A stretch of DNA of 64,000 nucleotides from Natronosalvus caseinilyticus (GTDB lineage: Archaea; Halobacteriota; Halobacteria; Halobacteriales; Natrialbaceae), in the NCBI RefSeq assembly GCF_017357105.1, contig NZ_CP071596.1:1488001-1552000 (forward strand). Reading direction: 5' to 3'. The translations under genes were made by a program, and so were the position numbers. Position 1 is the stretch's first letter. The number at the start of each line of letters is the position of its first letter. This document shows positions 8,874 through 17,771 of this stretch, one piece after another. The notes beneath the pieces were generated by a model, which saw only the letters and a list, made by a program, of their open reading frames with translations, did not search any database and was not told the DNA's origin.

Positions 8874-10105
8874 CTTCCTGCTTCGACGACGAGACTTGCA
8901 GACACGGAAACCGAGTCCACAGCGGTCGCAGTCTCCACAGGCGTTGCTTCGGAGTGAACCACCCCTAGTTTCGACAGGCCACGCGATTTCACGTTCAACG
9001 CCGCGTTCCAGTCCCTATCCAACTCAAACCCACACGACGGGCACGAGTGTTCTCGAACCCACAACGGCTTCTCGGTTTCGACGCCACACCTGGCACACTC
9101 TTTCGTCGTGCCCTGAGCAGGCACTTCCACGTAGTGCGTGCCGTGCTTGTCACAGTGATGTTCGAGAATCCGGCGGAAATCACTCCAGCCCACTTCAGCC
9201 TTGTTCCGAGCGTTCCCATCACTTTCCAGCATCGACTTCACGTTCAAGTTCTCGACGAACACGGCGTCGTACTCCGTCGCGTAGAAATGCGCGAGTTTAT
9301 GCTTGTAATCGCGCTTCTTGTTCGACATGCGGGCGTGAACCTCAGCGACCCGACGCCGTTGTTTCTCCCAGTTGTTTGACTCGTACTGTTTGCGAGAGAG
9401 CGAGCGCTGCTCGCGTTCGAGGCGCTCGCGCTCGTCGGCCAAGTCGAGACGGGAGAGAGAGCGTCCGACTGAGTCGTGGATGAAGTTAAGGACTCCAAAG
9501 TCGAGTCCAACCGTGTCCACTGCATCGATGTCTTCTGGTTCGGGTTTCTCTGGTTCCTCGGTGCTGATGCAGAACGACGCGTACCACGCTCCCGTAGGTT
9601 CTTTCTTCACTGTGATCTCCTTAATCGAGTCGTGCTCTGGGAGGTCTCGGTGAAGACGGATTGGAACGTCGAGCGTTTCTCCGCGGACTTTTTTGAGTCG
9701 GAGAATTGCTCGGTCTCTCGGGCCACTCTTCTTGTCGAGTTCGAAGCCCGACTGCCGATACGTGAAACTCCGAAATTCACGCGGTTTCTTCCAGTTCAAC
9801 GAGCCAACACTGTATCCCTTGGCTTTCAGTTTGCCAAGGTTGTTGATGTTGGTTCGGATGCGTTCGACAGCTTTCTGTAATACGGTAGAGTAGACCTGTT
9901 TGAGTTCGGTCCACTGTTGTTTGTGTTGTGGCAGTTTGTCTCGGACTTGCCAGACGCGCTGTCGGAGCGTCCCCTCGTCTTGTGGTATCTTGTTGAATTC
10001 ATGGAGCGCGTTGTTGTAGACTTGTCGCACAATGTTGCGAGTCCACTCAAGGCTCTCCCGCTGTGTGGTCGAAGGGAAGAGTCGGAATCGTGGACTGTAC
10101 TCCAT
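8837..10105 (-). CDS. tnpB: TnpB, RNA-guided endonuclease of an IS1341-type element
   Basis: A 422-aa TnpB. The RuvC-like catalytic residues are all present: D202 (VGLDFGVLN), E285 (VFVENLN) and D365 (ELDRDWNAALN). The zinc finger C337xxC340...C355xxC358 is intact. The N-terminal helix-turn-helix/REC-like part starts MEYSPRFRLFPSTTQRE. No tnpA transposase lies nearby, so this is an IS1341-type solo-tnpB element. TnpB is a guide-RNA-directed DNA nuclease that helps retain the element. The roughly 50-residue tail after the RuvC motif overlaps the omegaRNA. The intact active site suggests that a functional nuclease is possible. Confidence 0.93.
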   Translation of the reverse strand: MEYSPRFRLFPSTTQRESLEWTRNIVRQVYNNALHEFNKIPQDEGTLRQRVWQVRDKLPQHKQQWTELKQVYSTVLQKAVERIRTNINNLGKLKAKGYSVGSLNWKKPREFRSFTYRQSGFELDKKSGPRDRAILRLKKVRGETLDVPIRLHRDLPEHDSIKEITVKKEPTGAWYASFCISTEEPEKPEPEDIDAVDTVGLDFGVLNFIHDSVGRSLSRLDLADERERLEREQRSLSRKQYESNNWEKQRRRVAEVHARMSNKKRDYKHKLAHFYATEYDAVFVENLNVKSMLESDGNARNKAEVGWSDFRRILEHHCDKHGTHYVEVPAQGTTKECARCGVETEKPLWVREHSCPSCGFELDRDWNAALNVKSRGLSKLGVVHSEATPVETATAVDSVSVSASLVVEAGSLCLKERAQASE

Positions 10106-10173
10106 GCGACGTATCCCCTGCTAGTTGTTGTGGTTAGTTAACTATTCTGATCATAACCGAGTGTCCCTCTTGC

Positions 10174-10240
10174 GGGCGCTGTATCCCCGCCCTACTCGCT
10201 CGGCTTCGCCTCGCTTCTTGAGGACGGGGGCTTAGCGCCC
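10174..10240 (-). repeat. Second TnpB-type terminal hairpin (relic or solo end)
   Basis: A strong nested hairpin: outer arms GGGCGCT (10174-10180) and AGCGCCC (10234-10240), inner CCCCGCCC/GGACGGGG arms. It aligns with the tnpB 3' hairpin in the same orientation (shared TACTC.CTCG.CTT.CGC.TCG pattern and TTGAGG). One minus-strand frame reads APVLKKRGEAERVG, resembling the C-terminus of a different haloarchaeal TnpB. No tnpB body is attached, so this is either a deleted element's end or a solo terminal structure. Confidence 0.6.
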
Positions 10241-10385
10241 TCTATTTCAGCTAATCGGCTGGCGTTCGGTGATCACCTCGGTCCCCCATTTCCTTTTCCC
10301 TCTCGTTGTGTTCTGCGTACGACCGCTTACCGGTCGGTCACCAGGCGGTTCGAGGCGAGTGTCTCGGGGCTTGACCCCGAGCGGT

Positions 10386-11288
10386 TCACTGATCGGCCGT
10401 CGTGACCTCACACCCGTCTTCGGTGACGATGATGGTGTGTTCTTTCTGACTGACCAGACAGCCCTCGTCCTCCTTGAGCACGGGGTAGCCGTGGACCACG
10501 TTCTGGCGCTTGAGTCGGCGAAGCGCCATCTCGGGACGGTCGGTCTCGAGCCAGCGGGTCGCAAACGGCAGCGTGCGGAACTCCTCGGTGATCTGTGCGA
10601 GCGCGTCTCGCGCCTGCCGGTTGCGAACCGACGCCTCCCGCTCGAGCGAGTAAATCTCCTCGCTCGAGCCCTCGGTCACCTTCCCGCCGCCGTCGGTCGC
10701 GAACGGTTCGATGGCGACGACGTCGCCCACCTCGAGGGTCGTCCCCTGGGAGACGGCCCGGTTGGGGATGTTCGGGCTAGTGTGTTGTTCCCAGTGACCC
10801 AGGCCGTGGCCGGTGAGGTTGACCACGGGGTTGTAGCCGTAGCCGTCGATGACCTCCTCGATTTCGGCGCCGATGTCGCCGGTGTTCACGCCGGGTTCGA
10901 CGAGGTCGAGGGCAGCCTCGAGAGCTTGCTCCGAGGCCTCCGCGAGTTCGGGGTTTCCGGAGAGGTCGACCGTGATGGCGGTGTCGGCGAGCCAGCCGTC
11001 GATGTGAACGCCGATGTCGAGGTTGATCATCTCCTCGCCGAAGGTCGACTCGTCGTCGATGGTCGGCGTGCGGTGGGCTGCCTCTTCGTCGATGGAGATG
11101 TTGACGGGGAACGCTGGCTGGCCCCCGAGTTCCCTGATGCGGTCTTCGGCGTACTCGGCGACCTCGAGGTGGCTCACGCCGACCTCGACGCGGTCGGCGG
11201 CTTCCTGGCGGACCTGGGCGAGGATCGCCCCGGCTTCGCGATGCTTCTCGTACTGTTCGGCCTCGAGGTCGACCGCGCTGTCGCTCAT
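10386..11288 (-). CDS. map: Methionine aminopeptidase, type II
   Basis: A 300-aa metalloprotease that removes initiator Met from nascent proteins in the cytosol. The creatinase fold is complete: metal ligands in NLDIGVHIDGWLADTAITVD, the His in LTGHGLGHWEQHTSP, the Glu in VVAIEPFATDG, and the C-terminal QKEHTIIVTEDG Glu. The type II insertion (about 190-250) before the last ligand is present, as in other archaeal enzymes. Start MSDSAVDLEAEQYEKHREAG matches haloarchaeal homologues. It is a single gene. Confidence 0.95.
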   Translation of the reverse strand: MSDSAVDLEAEQYEKHREAGAILAQVRQEAADRVEVGVSHLEVAEYAEDRIRELGGQPAFPVNISIDEEAAHRTPTIDDESTFGEEMINLDIGVHIDGWLADTAITVDLSGNPELAEASEQALEAALDLVEPGVNTGDIGAEIEEVIDGYGYNPVVNLTGHGLGHWEQHTSPNIPNRAVSQGTTLEVGDVVAIEPFATDGGGKVTEGSSEEIYSLEREASVRNRQARDALAQITEEFRTLPFATRWLETDRPEMALRRLKRQNVVHGYPVLKEDEGCLVSQKEHTIIVTEDGCEVTTADQ

Positions 11289-11379
11289 GCCGTGTGCTTG
11301 TGCGGGTCGATAAAAAGAGATTGCGTCACGGCTCGACGTGAGTCGACCGCCATCGGACCCGCATTAGCTCGGTGGCGCT

Positions 11380-11592
11380 CTATGCCGGTGTTCGCCCGCC
11401 CCGGACCAGCTTGAGCACGCCCTGGGCGATCATCCCGAGCATCGTCCACTTCCAGGCGAGCGCCGCGAGGACGAGCAGCCCTGCTGCCCTGAGTCGGCGT
11501 CCGTTCTTGAACGCCCGTTTCGCCTCCGCGGCGACCGAGACGACCGTCAGCGTTCGAGCCGCTTTCGACCCCAGCAACCGTTTGAGTACCAT
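11380..11592 (-). CDS. Small haloarchaeal membrane-associated protein
   Basis: A 70-aa basic protein, unusual in this acidic proteome. A hydrophobic helix (LLVLAALAWKWTMLGMIAQGVL) lies between two Arg/Lys-rich stretches, suggesting a single-pass membrane or amphipathic protein. I do not recognise a named family. It lies downstream of and parallel to the DUF368 gene (74 bp apart) and may share its transcript. Confidence 0.6.
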   Translation of the reverse strand: MVLKRLLGSKAARTLTVVSVAAEAKRAFKNGRRLRAAGLLVLAALAWKWTMLGMIAQGVLKLVRGGRTPA

Positions 11593-11666
11593 AGCCGGTC
11601 TAGTCCTCGAGGGAGGTTACCTCGCGTGCCAGTATACGCAAGTCTCGAACGTCGTGGGTGGAACGA

Positions 11667-12626
11667 TCACTCCGGGTCGAAACCGCCCACAAGTCGGTCG
11701 AGCGCGAAGAGCGCAATCGCCCCGACGACGGTCCAGACGGCGGCCAGGACGACCGTATCGGCCGTCCAGGTGTGCGTCTCGCCGATGTTGTGCAGCGGAG
11801 CGGGCGTCGACCCGGCGATGAGGCTCACCAGAAAGAGCAGCGTCGTGTTTCGGTGTCGGTCGAGCGCCGCCCGGACGACACGAGCGACGCTCAGCAGGCC
11901 GACCAGCCCGCCAGCGACGAACAGGACTACCGTGGTCCCGGGATCGAGGACGGCCTCGAGCGACCCCCCACCGGCGAGACCGGCGATTCCCGAGAGGAAC
12001 GCGCTCAGTTCGCCCGAGAGGAAGACGTACTGGCCGAGCAGGATCAGGATGAGCGACCCGGAGACGCCCGGTAAGATCATCGCGCTAATCGCGAGGGCGC
12101 CGGCGAAGACGATGGTGATCGCGCCGCTTCCCGGCAACTCGAGGATGTTCGCCGCGATGAGCAGTGCGAGCGATACGCCCGCGATAGCCACGAGTACGTC
12201 CGTCCGCGTTCGAACCTGCAGCTCGCGGTAGAGGACGATCGCGGACGCCCCGATGAGCCCCGTGAAGAAGCCAAAGAGGGCGACGGGATGTGATTCCGCA
12301 AGCGACGCCACCGCGCTGGCGATGAGCGCGACGGCAGTCACTGCGCCGAGCCCGAGTGGGAGCAAGAAGCCCACGTCTATCTCGAGGAGTGCCTCCCTGG
12401 CCGAGTTGCGGTTTCCCGGACGAACGCCGTTGAGCACGGTCCAGATGCGACTCGGCGTGATCGACGTGATCGCCGCGATCAACCGACCGTAGAACCCGAG
12501 GAGGAGGGCGATCGTTCCGCCGGAGACGCCGGGGAGGGCGTCCGCCGTTCCCATGCAGAGCCCGTAGGCGTAGATTCGGAACATCGACAGACGCTCGACG
12601 AGGCGCTCGTCGACGCTATAGCCCAC
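11667..12626 (-). CDS. DUF368 (PopT-like) polyprenyl-phosphate transporter homologue
   Basis: A 319-aa polytopic membrane protein. The DUF368 signature appears twice as an inverted repeat: CMGTADALPGVSGGTIALLLGFY near the N-terminus (residues about 24-46) and SAMILPGVSGSLILILLGQY in the middle. About eight hydrophobic segments are present. Bacterial DUF368 proteins (PopT) recycle the undecaprenyl-phosphate carrier. By inference, this one may flip the C55-C60 dolichyl phosphate used for archaeal N-glycosylation. The frame begins at 12626, but an ATG at 12584 (MFRIYAYGLCMG) may be the true start. Confidence 0.85.
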   Translation of the reverse strand: MGYSVDERLVERLSMFRIYAYGLCMGTADALPGVSGGTIALLLGFYGRLIAAITSITPSRIWTVLNGVRPGNRNSAREALLEIDVGFLLPLGLGAVTAVALIASAVASLAESHPVALFGFFTGLIGASAIVLYRELQVRTRTDVLVAIAGVSLALLIAANILELPGSGAITIVFAGALAISAMILPGVSGSLILILLGQYVFLSGELSAFLSGIAGLAGGGSLEAVLDPGTTVVLFVAGGLVGLLSVARVVRAALDRHRNTTLLFLVSLIAGSTPAPLHNIGETHTWTADTVVLAAVWTVVGAIALFALDRLVGGFDPE

Positions 12627-12802
12627 GTCGCGTCACCCCGAGGGCGCGTGGCGCTCGCCGGACGGTCGTCGAGGCTGACGATTCGCGGGGCCGAGTGGCG
12701 TCCATTACAGGTCCGTACCGCGGGGAGCCCCTAAAACGGTTCTACTCGCTACGGTTCCTGCAGGCTGCGATCGTCTGCCATCCGGACCCGGGCGTCGACG
12801 CG

Positions 12803-15307
12803 TCACTCGTTGGCGCCCGAACTCGAGCCGCTTCCGGTCCCCGTATAGTCGCTCCCGATGACCTCGCGCAAACGTTCGGCGGTCACCTCGCCGACGCCGT
12901 CGGCTTCCCGCAACTCGTCCTCGCTCGCGATCATCACCGCCTCGACGCTCCCGAAGGTCTCGAGCAACGAGCGAGCGGTCACCGGGCCGACGTCGGCGAT
13001 CGAGGAGACGACGTACTCCTGTTGTTCGCTCAAAGTCTTCGCCCCCTTCTCCCCGTGGACGGATACCTCCCGGCTCGAGAGCTGTTGTTCCCGCTTGGCG
13101 ATCGTCGCGAGCAACTCCGTCGTATCGTCCTCGCTCTCGCTCCGGAGGATACTCGCGCCGAAGTCGACCGCCAGGCTCGAGAGCGCCCCGCGGATCGCGT
13201 TCGGGTGGACGTCACGTTGTTCGTACAGCCCCTCGCCCTCGACGATGACGACCGGGCGGGAGTAGTGGCGGGCCATCGCCCCCACCTGCTCGAACACCGA
13301 TCGCTCGCCGCCGACGAGGGAGTCGACGAAGTCCGCGACCGACTTGCGCTCGACGACCACGCGGTCCGAGCAGACGTAGTCGCCGACGTCGAGCGTCTCC
13401 AGACGGATTTCGATCTCCTCGCGCCTCGAGAGTTCGCGGGCGATGTTCGCGTCCATCTCGCGCTGGTCGGCGACGATTTCGACCGCGTCACCCTCGGCGC
13501 TGGGTTCGTGGGTTTCGACCGTTGCGGCTTCCTCGTCGGTCGCGTCAGGGTCGTCGATGCTGTCCTCGTTGCCATCGCCTATCCCGTCGATCGAGTCCGT
13601 CGCGTCGCCGACGAAATCCTGCAGTCCAGGCTGGCTGCTCTTCCCCTGACTCTCACTCGAGGTGTCGCTCTCCGAGGCGGGTTTTCCCCCGCTCGATGCC
13701 GCGGACGCCCCGCTCTCGAATGCCTCGAGGGACTGCTGGGCGTCGTCGAGTTCGGCCTCGAGGTCGCTCGCCATCCCTTTGAGTTCTCTGAGTTCGCTCT
13801 CCATCTCCTTCTCGCGGCGTCGCGAGATCCAGAAGTACGCTTCGTCGCGGGTGTCCTCGGCCATCAGGACGACGACGCGCCCTTTCGCCTGACGGCCGGT
13901 TCGGCCCTTGCGCTGAATCGACCGGATCGCGGTCGGGACGGGTTCGTAAAAGAGTACGAGGTCGACCTCGGGGACGTCCAGCCCCTCCTCGGCGACCGAC
14001 GTCGAGACGAGCACCTCGAACTCGCCGGCCCGGAACGCGTCGAGCACCTCCTGCTGTTGTTTCTGGGTCATCCCGTCGCTGCCCTCGCGGTCGCCCTGGC
14101 CGACGAAGCGCTTCGCGTCGAAACTCGTGTTCAAAAACTCGGTTAGCGCCTCAGCCGTGTCCCTGGATTCGGTGAAGACGATGACGCGCTCGCCGCCCTC
14201 GAGTCCCAGGGTCTCGGCTAGGAGCATCCGCGTCTTGCGATATTTGGGGTGGAGTTCGTCGAAGGACTCCGCCCGGCGCATCGCTTCTCGTACTCTCGGA
14301 TCGCTCACCAGCCGCTGGCTCGCCTTCGAGGCTCCCGAACTGCGGGCCTGGTTGCGCTGGCGCTCGAAGTACCGCCGCAGCGCCTCGACGCTCTGGGTCT
14401 CGACGAGGGTGACGGCCTGGCGGAGCTTCATCACCTCCGCGTGGACGGACATGCCCTTGAACCCCTCCGACTGGTCGTTGTTGATCAGTTTCTGTAACTC
14501 CGCGCGCATCCGGTTGAGGTCCTTCTGGGACTGGTCGGGCTGGGTTGACCTGGCGACCCCCAATTCTTTGAGCTTCTCGAGGCGTTCCGTGATCACCTCG
14601 TTCAGGGCGTCCCTGATCTCGATGACGTCGTCCGGAAGCTGAATGCGTTCCCACTCGACGTCGGTGTCGTGGGTGAACTCCGCGACGTCGGCGTCGTCCT
14701 CGGTCATCACCTCGACCTCTCGTAATCCGAGGTTCGCACACACCTCGAGGATGGCCTCCTCGTCTCCGCCGGGGGAGGCACTCATCCCCGTGACGAGGGG
14801 GTCCGTGGCGTCGGCGTGGTAGCGCTCGGCGATGTAATTGTAGGCGTAGTCGCCGGTGGCGCGGTGGCACTCGTCGAAGGTACAGTGCGTCACGTCGGCG
14901 AGAGAGATGCGAGAGCCCACGAGGTCGTTCTCGATCACCTGCGGCGTCGCCATGATCACGGTCGCCTCGTCCCACAGCGCCGCGCGGTCGTCCGGGCTCA
15001 CGTCGCCAGTGAAGACGACGATTTCCTCGTCCGGTACCTGAAGAGCTTCGCGGTAGAAATCGGCGTGTTGCTGGACGAGGGGTTTCGTCGGCGCGAGCAT
15101 CAGGGACTTGCCACCGACCTCGTCGAGGCGTCGGGCGGTCACGAGCAGGCTCACTGTCGTCTTGCCGAGTCCCGTCGGGAGACAGACGAGGGTGTGATCG
15201 TTCGCCGCGGTGCCGGCGAGTTTTAGCTGATAGAGGCGTCGCTCGAGAAAGTCCGACTCGAGCAGCGGGTGGTCGATGGAGGGCGTTCCCTCGTCCGTCG
15301 CGGCCAT
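12803..15307 (-). CDS. hef: Hef helicase/nuclease for stalled forks
   Basis: An 834-aa protein combining a superfamily 2 helicase with an XPF/MUS81 nuclease. Walker A PTGLGKTT is at 44-51, DECH at 145-148, and the C-terminal helicase motif IQRKGRTGRQAKGRV at about 460. After an acidic/Ser-rich linker (about 535-600), the nuclease domain carries GDYVCSDRVVVERKSVADF, with ERK at 653-655. Tandem helix-hairpin-helix follows (IADVGPVTARSLLETFGS, ADGVGEVTAERLREVI). Hef processes stalled forks and is essential in Haloferax when the Holliday-junction resolvase Hjc is absent. All key motifs are intact. Confidence 0.95.
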   Translation of the reverse strand: MAATDEGTPSIDHPLLESDFLERRLYQLKLAGTAANDHTLVCLPTGLGKTTVSLLVTARRLDEVGGKSLMLAPTKPLVQQHADFYREALQVPDEEIVVFTGDVSPDDRAALWDEATVIMATPQVIENDLVGSRISLADVTHCTFDECHRATGDYAYNYIAERYHADATDPLVTGMSASPGGDEEAILEVCANLGLREVEVMTEDDADVAEFTHDTDVEWERIQLPDDVIEIRDALNEVITERLEKLKELGVARSTQPDQSQKDLNRMRAELQKLINNDQSEGFKGMSVHAEVMKLRQAVTLVETQSVEALRRYFERQRNQARSSGASKASQRLVSDPRVREAMRRAESFDELHPKYRKTRMLLAETLGLEGGERVIVFTESRDTAEALTEFLNTSFDAKRFVGQGDREGSDGMTQKQQQEVLDAFRAGEFEVLVSTSVAEEGLDVPEVDLVLFYEPVPTAIRSIQRKGRTGRQAKGRVVVLMAEDTRDEAYFWISRRREKEMESELRELKGMASDLEAELDDAQQSLEAFESGASAASSGGKPASESDTSSESQGKSSQPGLQDFVGDATDSIDGIGDGNEDSIDDPDATDEEAATVETHEPSAEGDAVEIVADQREMDANIARELSRREEIEIRLETLDVGDYVCSDRVVVERKSVADFVDSLVGGERSVFEQVGAMARHYSRPVVIVEGEGLYEQRDVHPNAIRGALSSLAVDFGASILRSESEDDTTELLATIAKREQQLSSREVSVHGEKGAKTLSEQQEYVVSSIADVGPVTARSLLETFGSVEAVMIASEDELREADGVGEVTAERLREVIGSDYTGTGSGSSSGANE

Positions 15308-15431
15308 TGCCCCCGATTCGAGGCGGGATCGGTTAAGGGTTCTCGTACCGTGGTGAAAGTGAACGGTGCGGTTCCTGACTCGCTCTTTCTTGACGTACTC
15401 ATTCTAACTGTTTGGCGGGCGTAGGTCAGTT

Positions 15432-15959
15432 ATGGACGAAACGGGAACAGTGGACAGCGCACGTCGCGGCGGATTTTCCCTTCGATCGCTCTCGCGAGGC
15501 GACGTCCTCGAGGCCCTGGCGTTCGTGATCGGCGTCAACGTCGTCGGCGGGCTCCCCGCGGTTCTCGGCGGCCCCGATAGCGCCTGGTTCGAGAGCCTCG
15601 AGAAACCCGCCTACTACCCGCCCGAACTCGCGTTCCCGGTCGTCTGGACGCTCCTCTTCACCTTGATGGGGGTCGCCGTATGGCTGGTGTGGCGGTCCTC
15701 GAGGGACGGCCGACGGCTGGCTCTCGGGCTGTTCGCCGTCCAGCTGGCGTTCAACGTCGCCTGGACGCCAGTGTTCTTCCGGCTCGAGGAAATCGCGGCA
15801 GCACTCGTCGTCATCGTCGTCCTCTGGGTTCTCCTCGTCCCGACCATCGCGGCGTTCCGCCGGGTCGACCGCCGAGCGGCGGCGCTGCTGGTGCCGTACC
15901 TCGCCTGGGTGACGTTCGCGGCCGTCCTGAACTATGGCATCTGGCGGCTGAACGTCTGA
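15432..15959 (+). CDS. tspO: TspO/MBR family membrane protein
   Basis: A 175-aa protein with five hydrophobic segments. TspO hallmarks are visible: GGPDSAWFESLEKPAYYPPE after the first helix, FPVVWTLLFTLMGVAVWLVW, and QLAFNVAWTPVFFRLEEI. Family members bind porphyrins and other tetrapyrroles and are linked to stress and oxygen or light signalling; in haloarchaea their role is not settled. The N-terminal 25 residues are hydrophilic. It is a single gene, divergent from hef. Confidence 0.93.
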   Translation: MDETGTVDSARRGGFSLRSLSRGDVLEALAFVIGVNVVGGLPAVLGGPDSAWFESLEKPAYYPPELAFPVVWTLLFTLMGVAVWLVWRSSRDGRRLALGLFAVQLAFNVAWTPVFFRLEEIAAALVVIVVLWVLLVPTIAAFRRVDRRAAALLVPYLAWVTFAAVLNYGIWRLNV

Positions 15960-16030
15960 GTCGGCCGGAAATCGAAACCTCCGGAGTACGGCCTGTCGCC
16001 TCCAACCTGGCTGGCCTCCTCGCTATCGAG

Positions 16031-16474
16031 TCAGTTCTGGGTCCCCCTCCCGTCCGCATCGACGGGTGCGTCGTGGGCCTCGGACGCCCGCACTCGATCG
16101 GTGGCGTACGCGAGCGCGCGTTCGAACGTCGTCGGTCCGTCGTACGCCGTCTCGAAGAGCGACATGAACCGACGGGCGAGTTCGTCGCACCTGGGGAAGC
16201 GAAAGACGTAACGAATCGTCCTCGAGGTGGATTCGAGGCCCGCGTCGGCGGGACCGTCGGCTGACTCGAGTTCGGGATAGGCCGTCGTGGTGATCGCGTA
16301 CCCCGGCCGGTCGTCCCCATCGATCGAGGCGGGAGCGACTCGGACCCGCAAATCTCCTGATTCGTGGCGGTACGTGACGTAGGCCATCTCGCGGTCGCTC
16401 GTCTCCGGTGTGTAGCGTCTGTGGGTCTCGGCGCGCCAGCCGGCTGGCGGGTCCTCGAGGTCCTCTTCGGTCAT
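16031..16474 (-). CDS. Conserved haloarchaeal protein of unknown function
   Basis: A 147-aa acidic protein starting MTEEDLEDPPAGWRAE. It contains an amphipathic beta-rich central part (MAYVTYRHESGDLRVRVAP, GYAITTTAYPE) and a C-terminal helix (MSLFETAYDGPTTFERALAY). No catalytic or metal motif stands out. An upstream ATG at 16522 would add 16 residues; the inner start reads better. I do not know the family. Confidence 0.65.
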   Translation of the reverse strand: MTEEDLEDPPAGWRAETHRRYTPETSDREMAYVTYRHESGDLRVRVAPASIDGDDRPGYAITTTAYPELESADGPADAGLESTSRTIRYVFRFPRCDELARRFMSLFETAYDGPTTFERALAYATDRVRASEAHDAPVDADGRGTQN

Positions 16475-16624
16475 CGTCCACTGAAACGACGGGCACTGCC
16501 ACGTTCGTACCGACTCGAGCAATATTACCGGACTAACGTCTTACTTTACGACGAATGTCTGGTACTACTGGCGTAAACGGGGAAATTTGTGTGTGTCTGT
16601 CCGGGAGTAACGCGGCGACCCGGA

Positions 16625-17536
16625 CTATCGTTCGTTTGCCCGCGGATACTCCGCCGCGAACACGTCCTCCACCAGCGGTTCGCCGTCGGCGGTGTTCGTC
16701 GTGGCGTCGGGTTCCACCGGACTGTCCGCGGCAGGACTCACACTCCCCGTCCGGTAGCCGTGGAGGTCGAGGGTGACGTGATCGAACCCGAGCTCGAGCA
16801 GCGGGTCGCGGATCGACTCGACAAACGCCGGGTCGAGGGCGTCCTCGAGTTCGTCCGGATCGATCTCGATGCGGGCGAGGCCGTCGTGGTCGCGCACGCG
16901 AAAGCCCTCGAATCCCCACTGACGGACCAGCGCCTCGGCGCGCTCGATGCGCGAGAGGCGGTCCTCGGTGACCGACAGCCCCGTCGGGATTCGCGAGGAG
17001 AGACAGGCCATCGACGGCTTGTCGGCCACGGAGAGGTCGTAGTCGTCGGCCAGTTCCCTGACCGCCGACTTCGAGAGGTCGTGCGCGAGCAGCGGCGAGT
17101 GGACCTCGAGTTCCTCGACGGCACGAAGGCCGGGTCGGTGGCCGGCGCCGGGGTCGTCCGCGTTGGTCCCGTCACAGACCGTCTCGATGCCGAGTTCGCG
17201 GGCCTTCTCGAGCATCCTCCCCAGGCGCATCGTTCGACAGTGGTAACACCGGTCCTCGTCGTTCGCGACGAAGGCGTCGCTGTCGAGTTCCGAAAACTCG
17301 ACGACTTCGTGGCGGATGCCGATTTCGTCGGCGACGCGTTTCGCGTCCTCGAGTTCCGATTCGGGGAGGGTCTCGCTCTTCGCTGTGCAGGCGACGGCGT
17401 CCTCGCCGAGGGCCTCGTGGGCGAGGGCCGCGACCGTACTCGAGTCGACGCCGCCGGAGAAGGCGACCAGGACACCGTCGTGGGTGCGGAGGTCGTCGAC
17501 GGCGGCTGCGCGTTTTGCCTCGAGGTCGAGGGTCAT
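16625..17536 (-). CDS. larE: LarE-type sacrificial sulfur transferase / PP-loop ATPase
   Basis: A 303-aa PP-loop ATP pyrophosphatase, SGGVDSS at 27-33. LarE inserts sulfur into the pyridinium dicarboxylate precursor of the nickel-pincer cofactor of lactate racemase and related enzymes. C178 in KPSMACLSSRIPTG corresponds to the sacrificial Cys of LarE, and a further DRCYHCRTMR pair is typical of the family. LarB and LarC partners are not adjacent. This is common in haloarchaea and leaves the physiological acceptor uncertain. Confidence 0.88.
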   Translation of the reverse strand: MTLDLEAKRAAAVDDLRTHDGVLVAFSGGVDSSTVAALAHEALGEDAVACTAKSETLPESELEDAKRVADEIGIRHEVVEFSELDSDAFVANDEDRCYHCRTMRLGRMLEKARELGIETVCDGTNADDPGAGHRPGLRAVEELEVHSPLLAHDLSKSAVRELADDYDLSVADKPSMACLSSRIPTGLSVTEDRLSRIERAEALVRQWGFEGFRVRDHDGLARIEIDPDELEDALDPAFVESIRDPLLELGFDHVTLDLHGYRTGSVSPAADSPVEPDATTNTADGEPLVEDVFAAEYPRANER

Positions 17537-17771
17537 AGCCCTCGTTTGGCCCCGACGGGCAAAAGCGCGTTGTCACGAACGGAGGTGCGGTTACACGATT
17601 TTCGGCTACTGATTGTTTCTTCGATTCGACTACTATTCACGCTCGCCCACTGGATGAACGTCGCGTTCACAATTCCGGCATCTAATTTGAGCAAGGCCGT
17701 CTCGAGATGGCAGTAGTCAAACTGGCTTAAAAACGATATGATTAACAGGCGTTGGATCGTGGTATAATCAA

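Larger units (their letters stand above)
8826..10240 (-). mobile_element. IS1341-type (IS200/IS605 family) element carrying tnpB
   Basis: The segment holds tnpB, its 3' hairpin close to the stop of the preceding gene, and a second homologous hairpin beyond its 5' end (10174-10240). Limits are tentative: the right terminus (low coordinates) is set by the omegaRNA hairpin next to the 8625 gene. The other end could lie anywhere between 10106 and about 10260. No terminal inverted repeats are expected for this family. Confidence 0.55.

Noticed and set aside
12695-14146. A 483-codon plus-strand frame across the hef gene
   Set aside because: It is antisense to hef, whose helicase and nuclease motifs are unmistakable; the frame's Arg/Leu-rich, motif-free translation is typical of GC-rich shadow frames.
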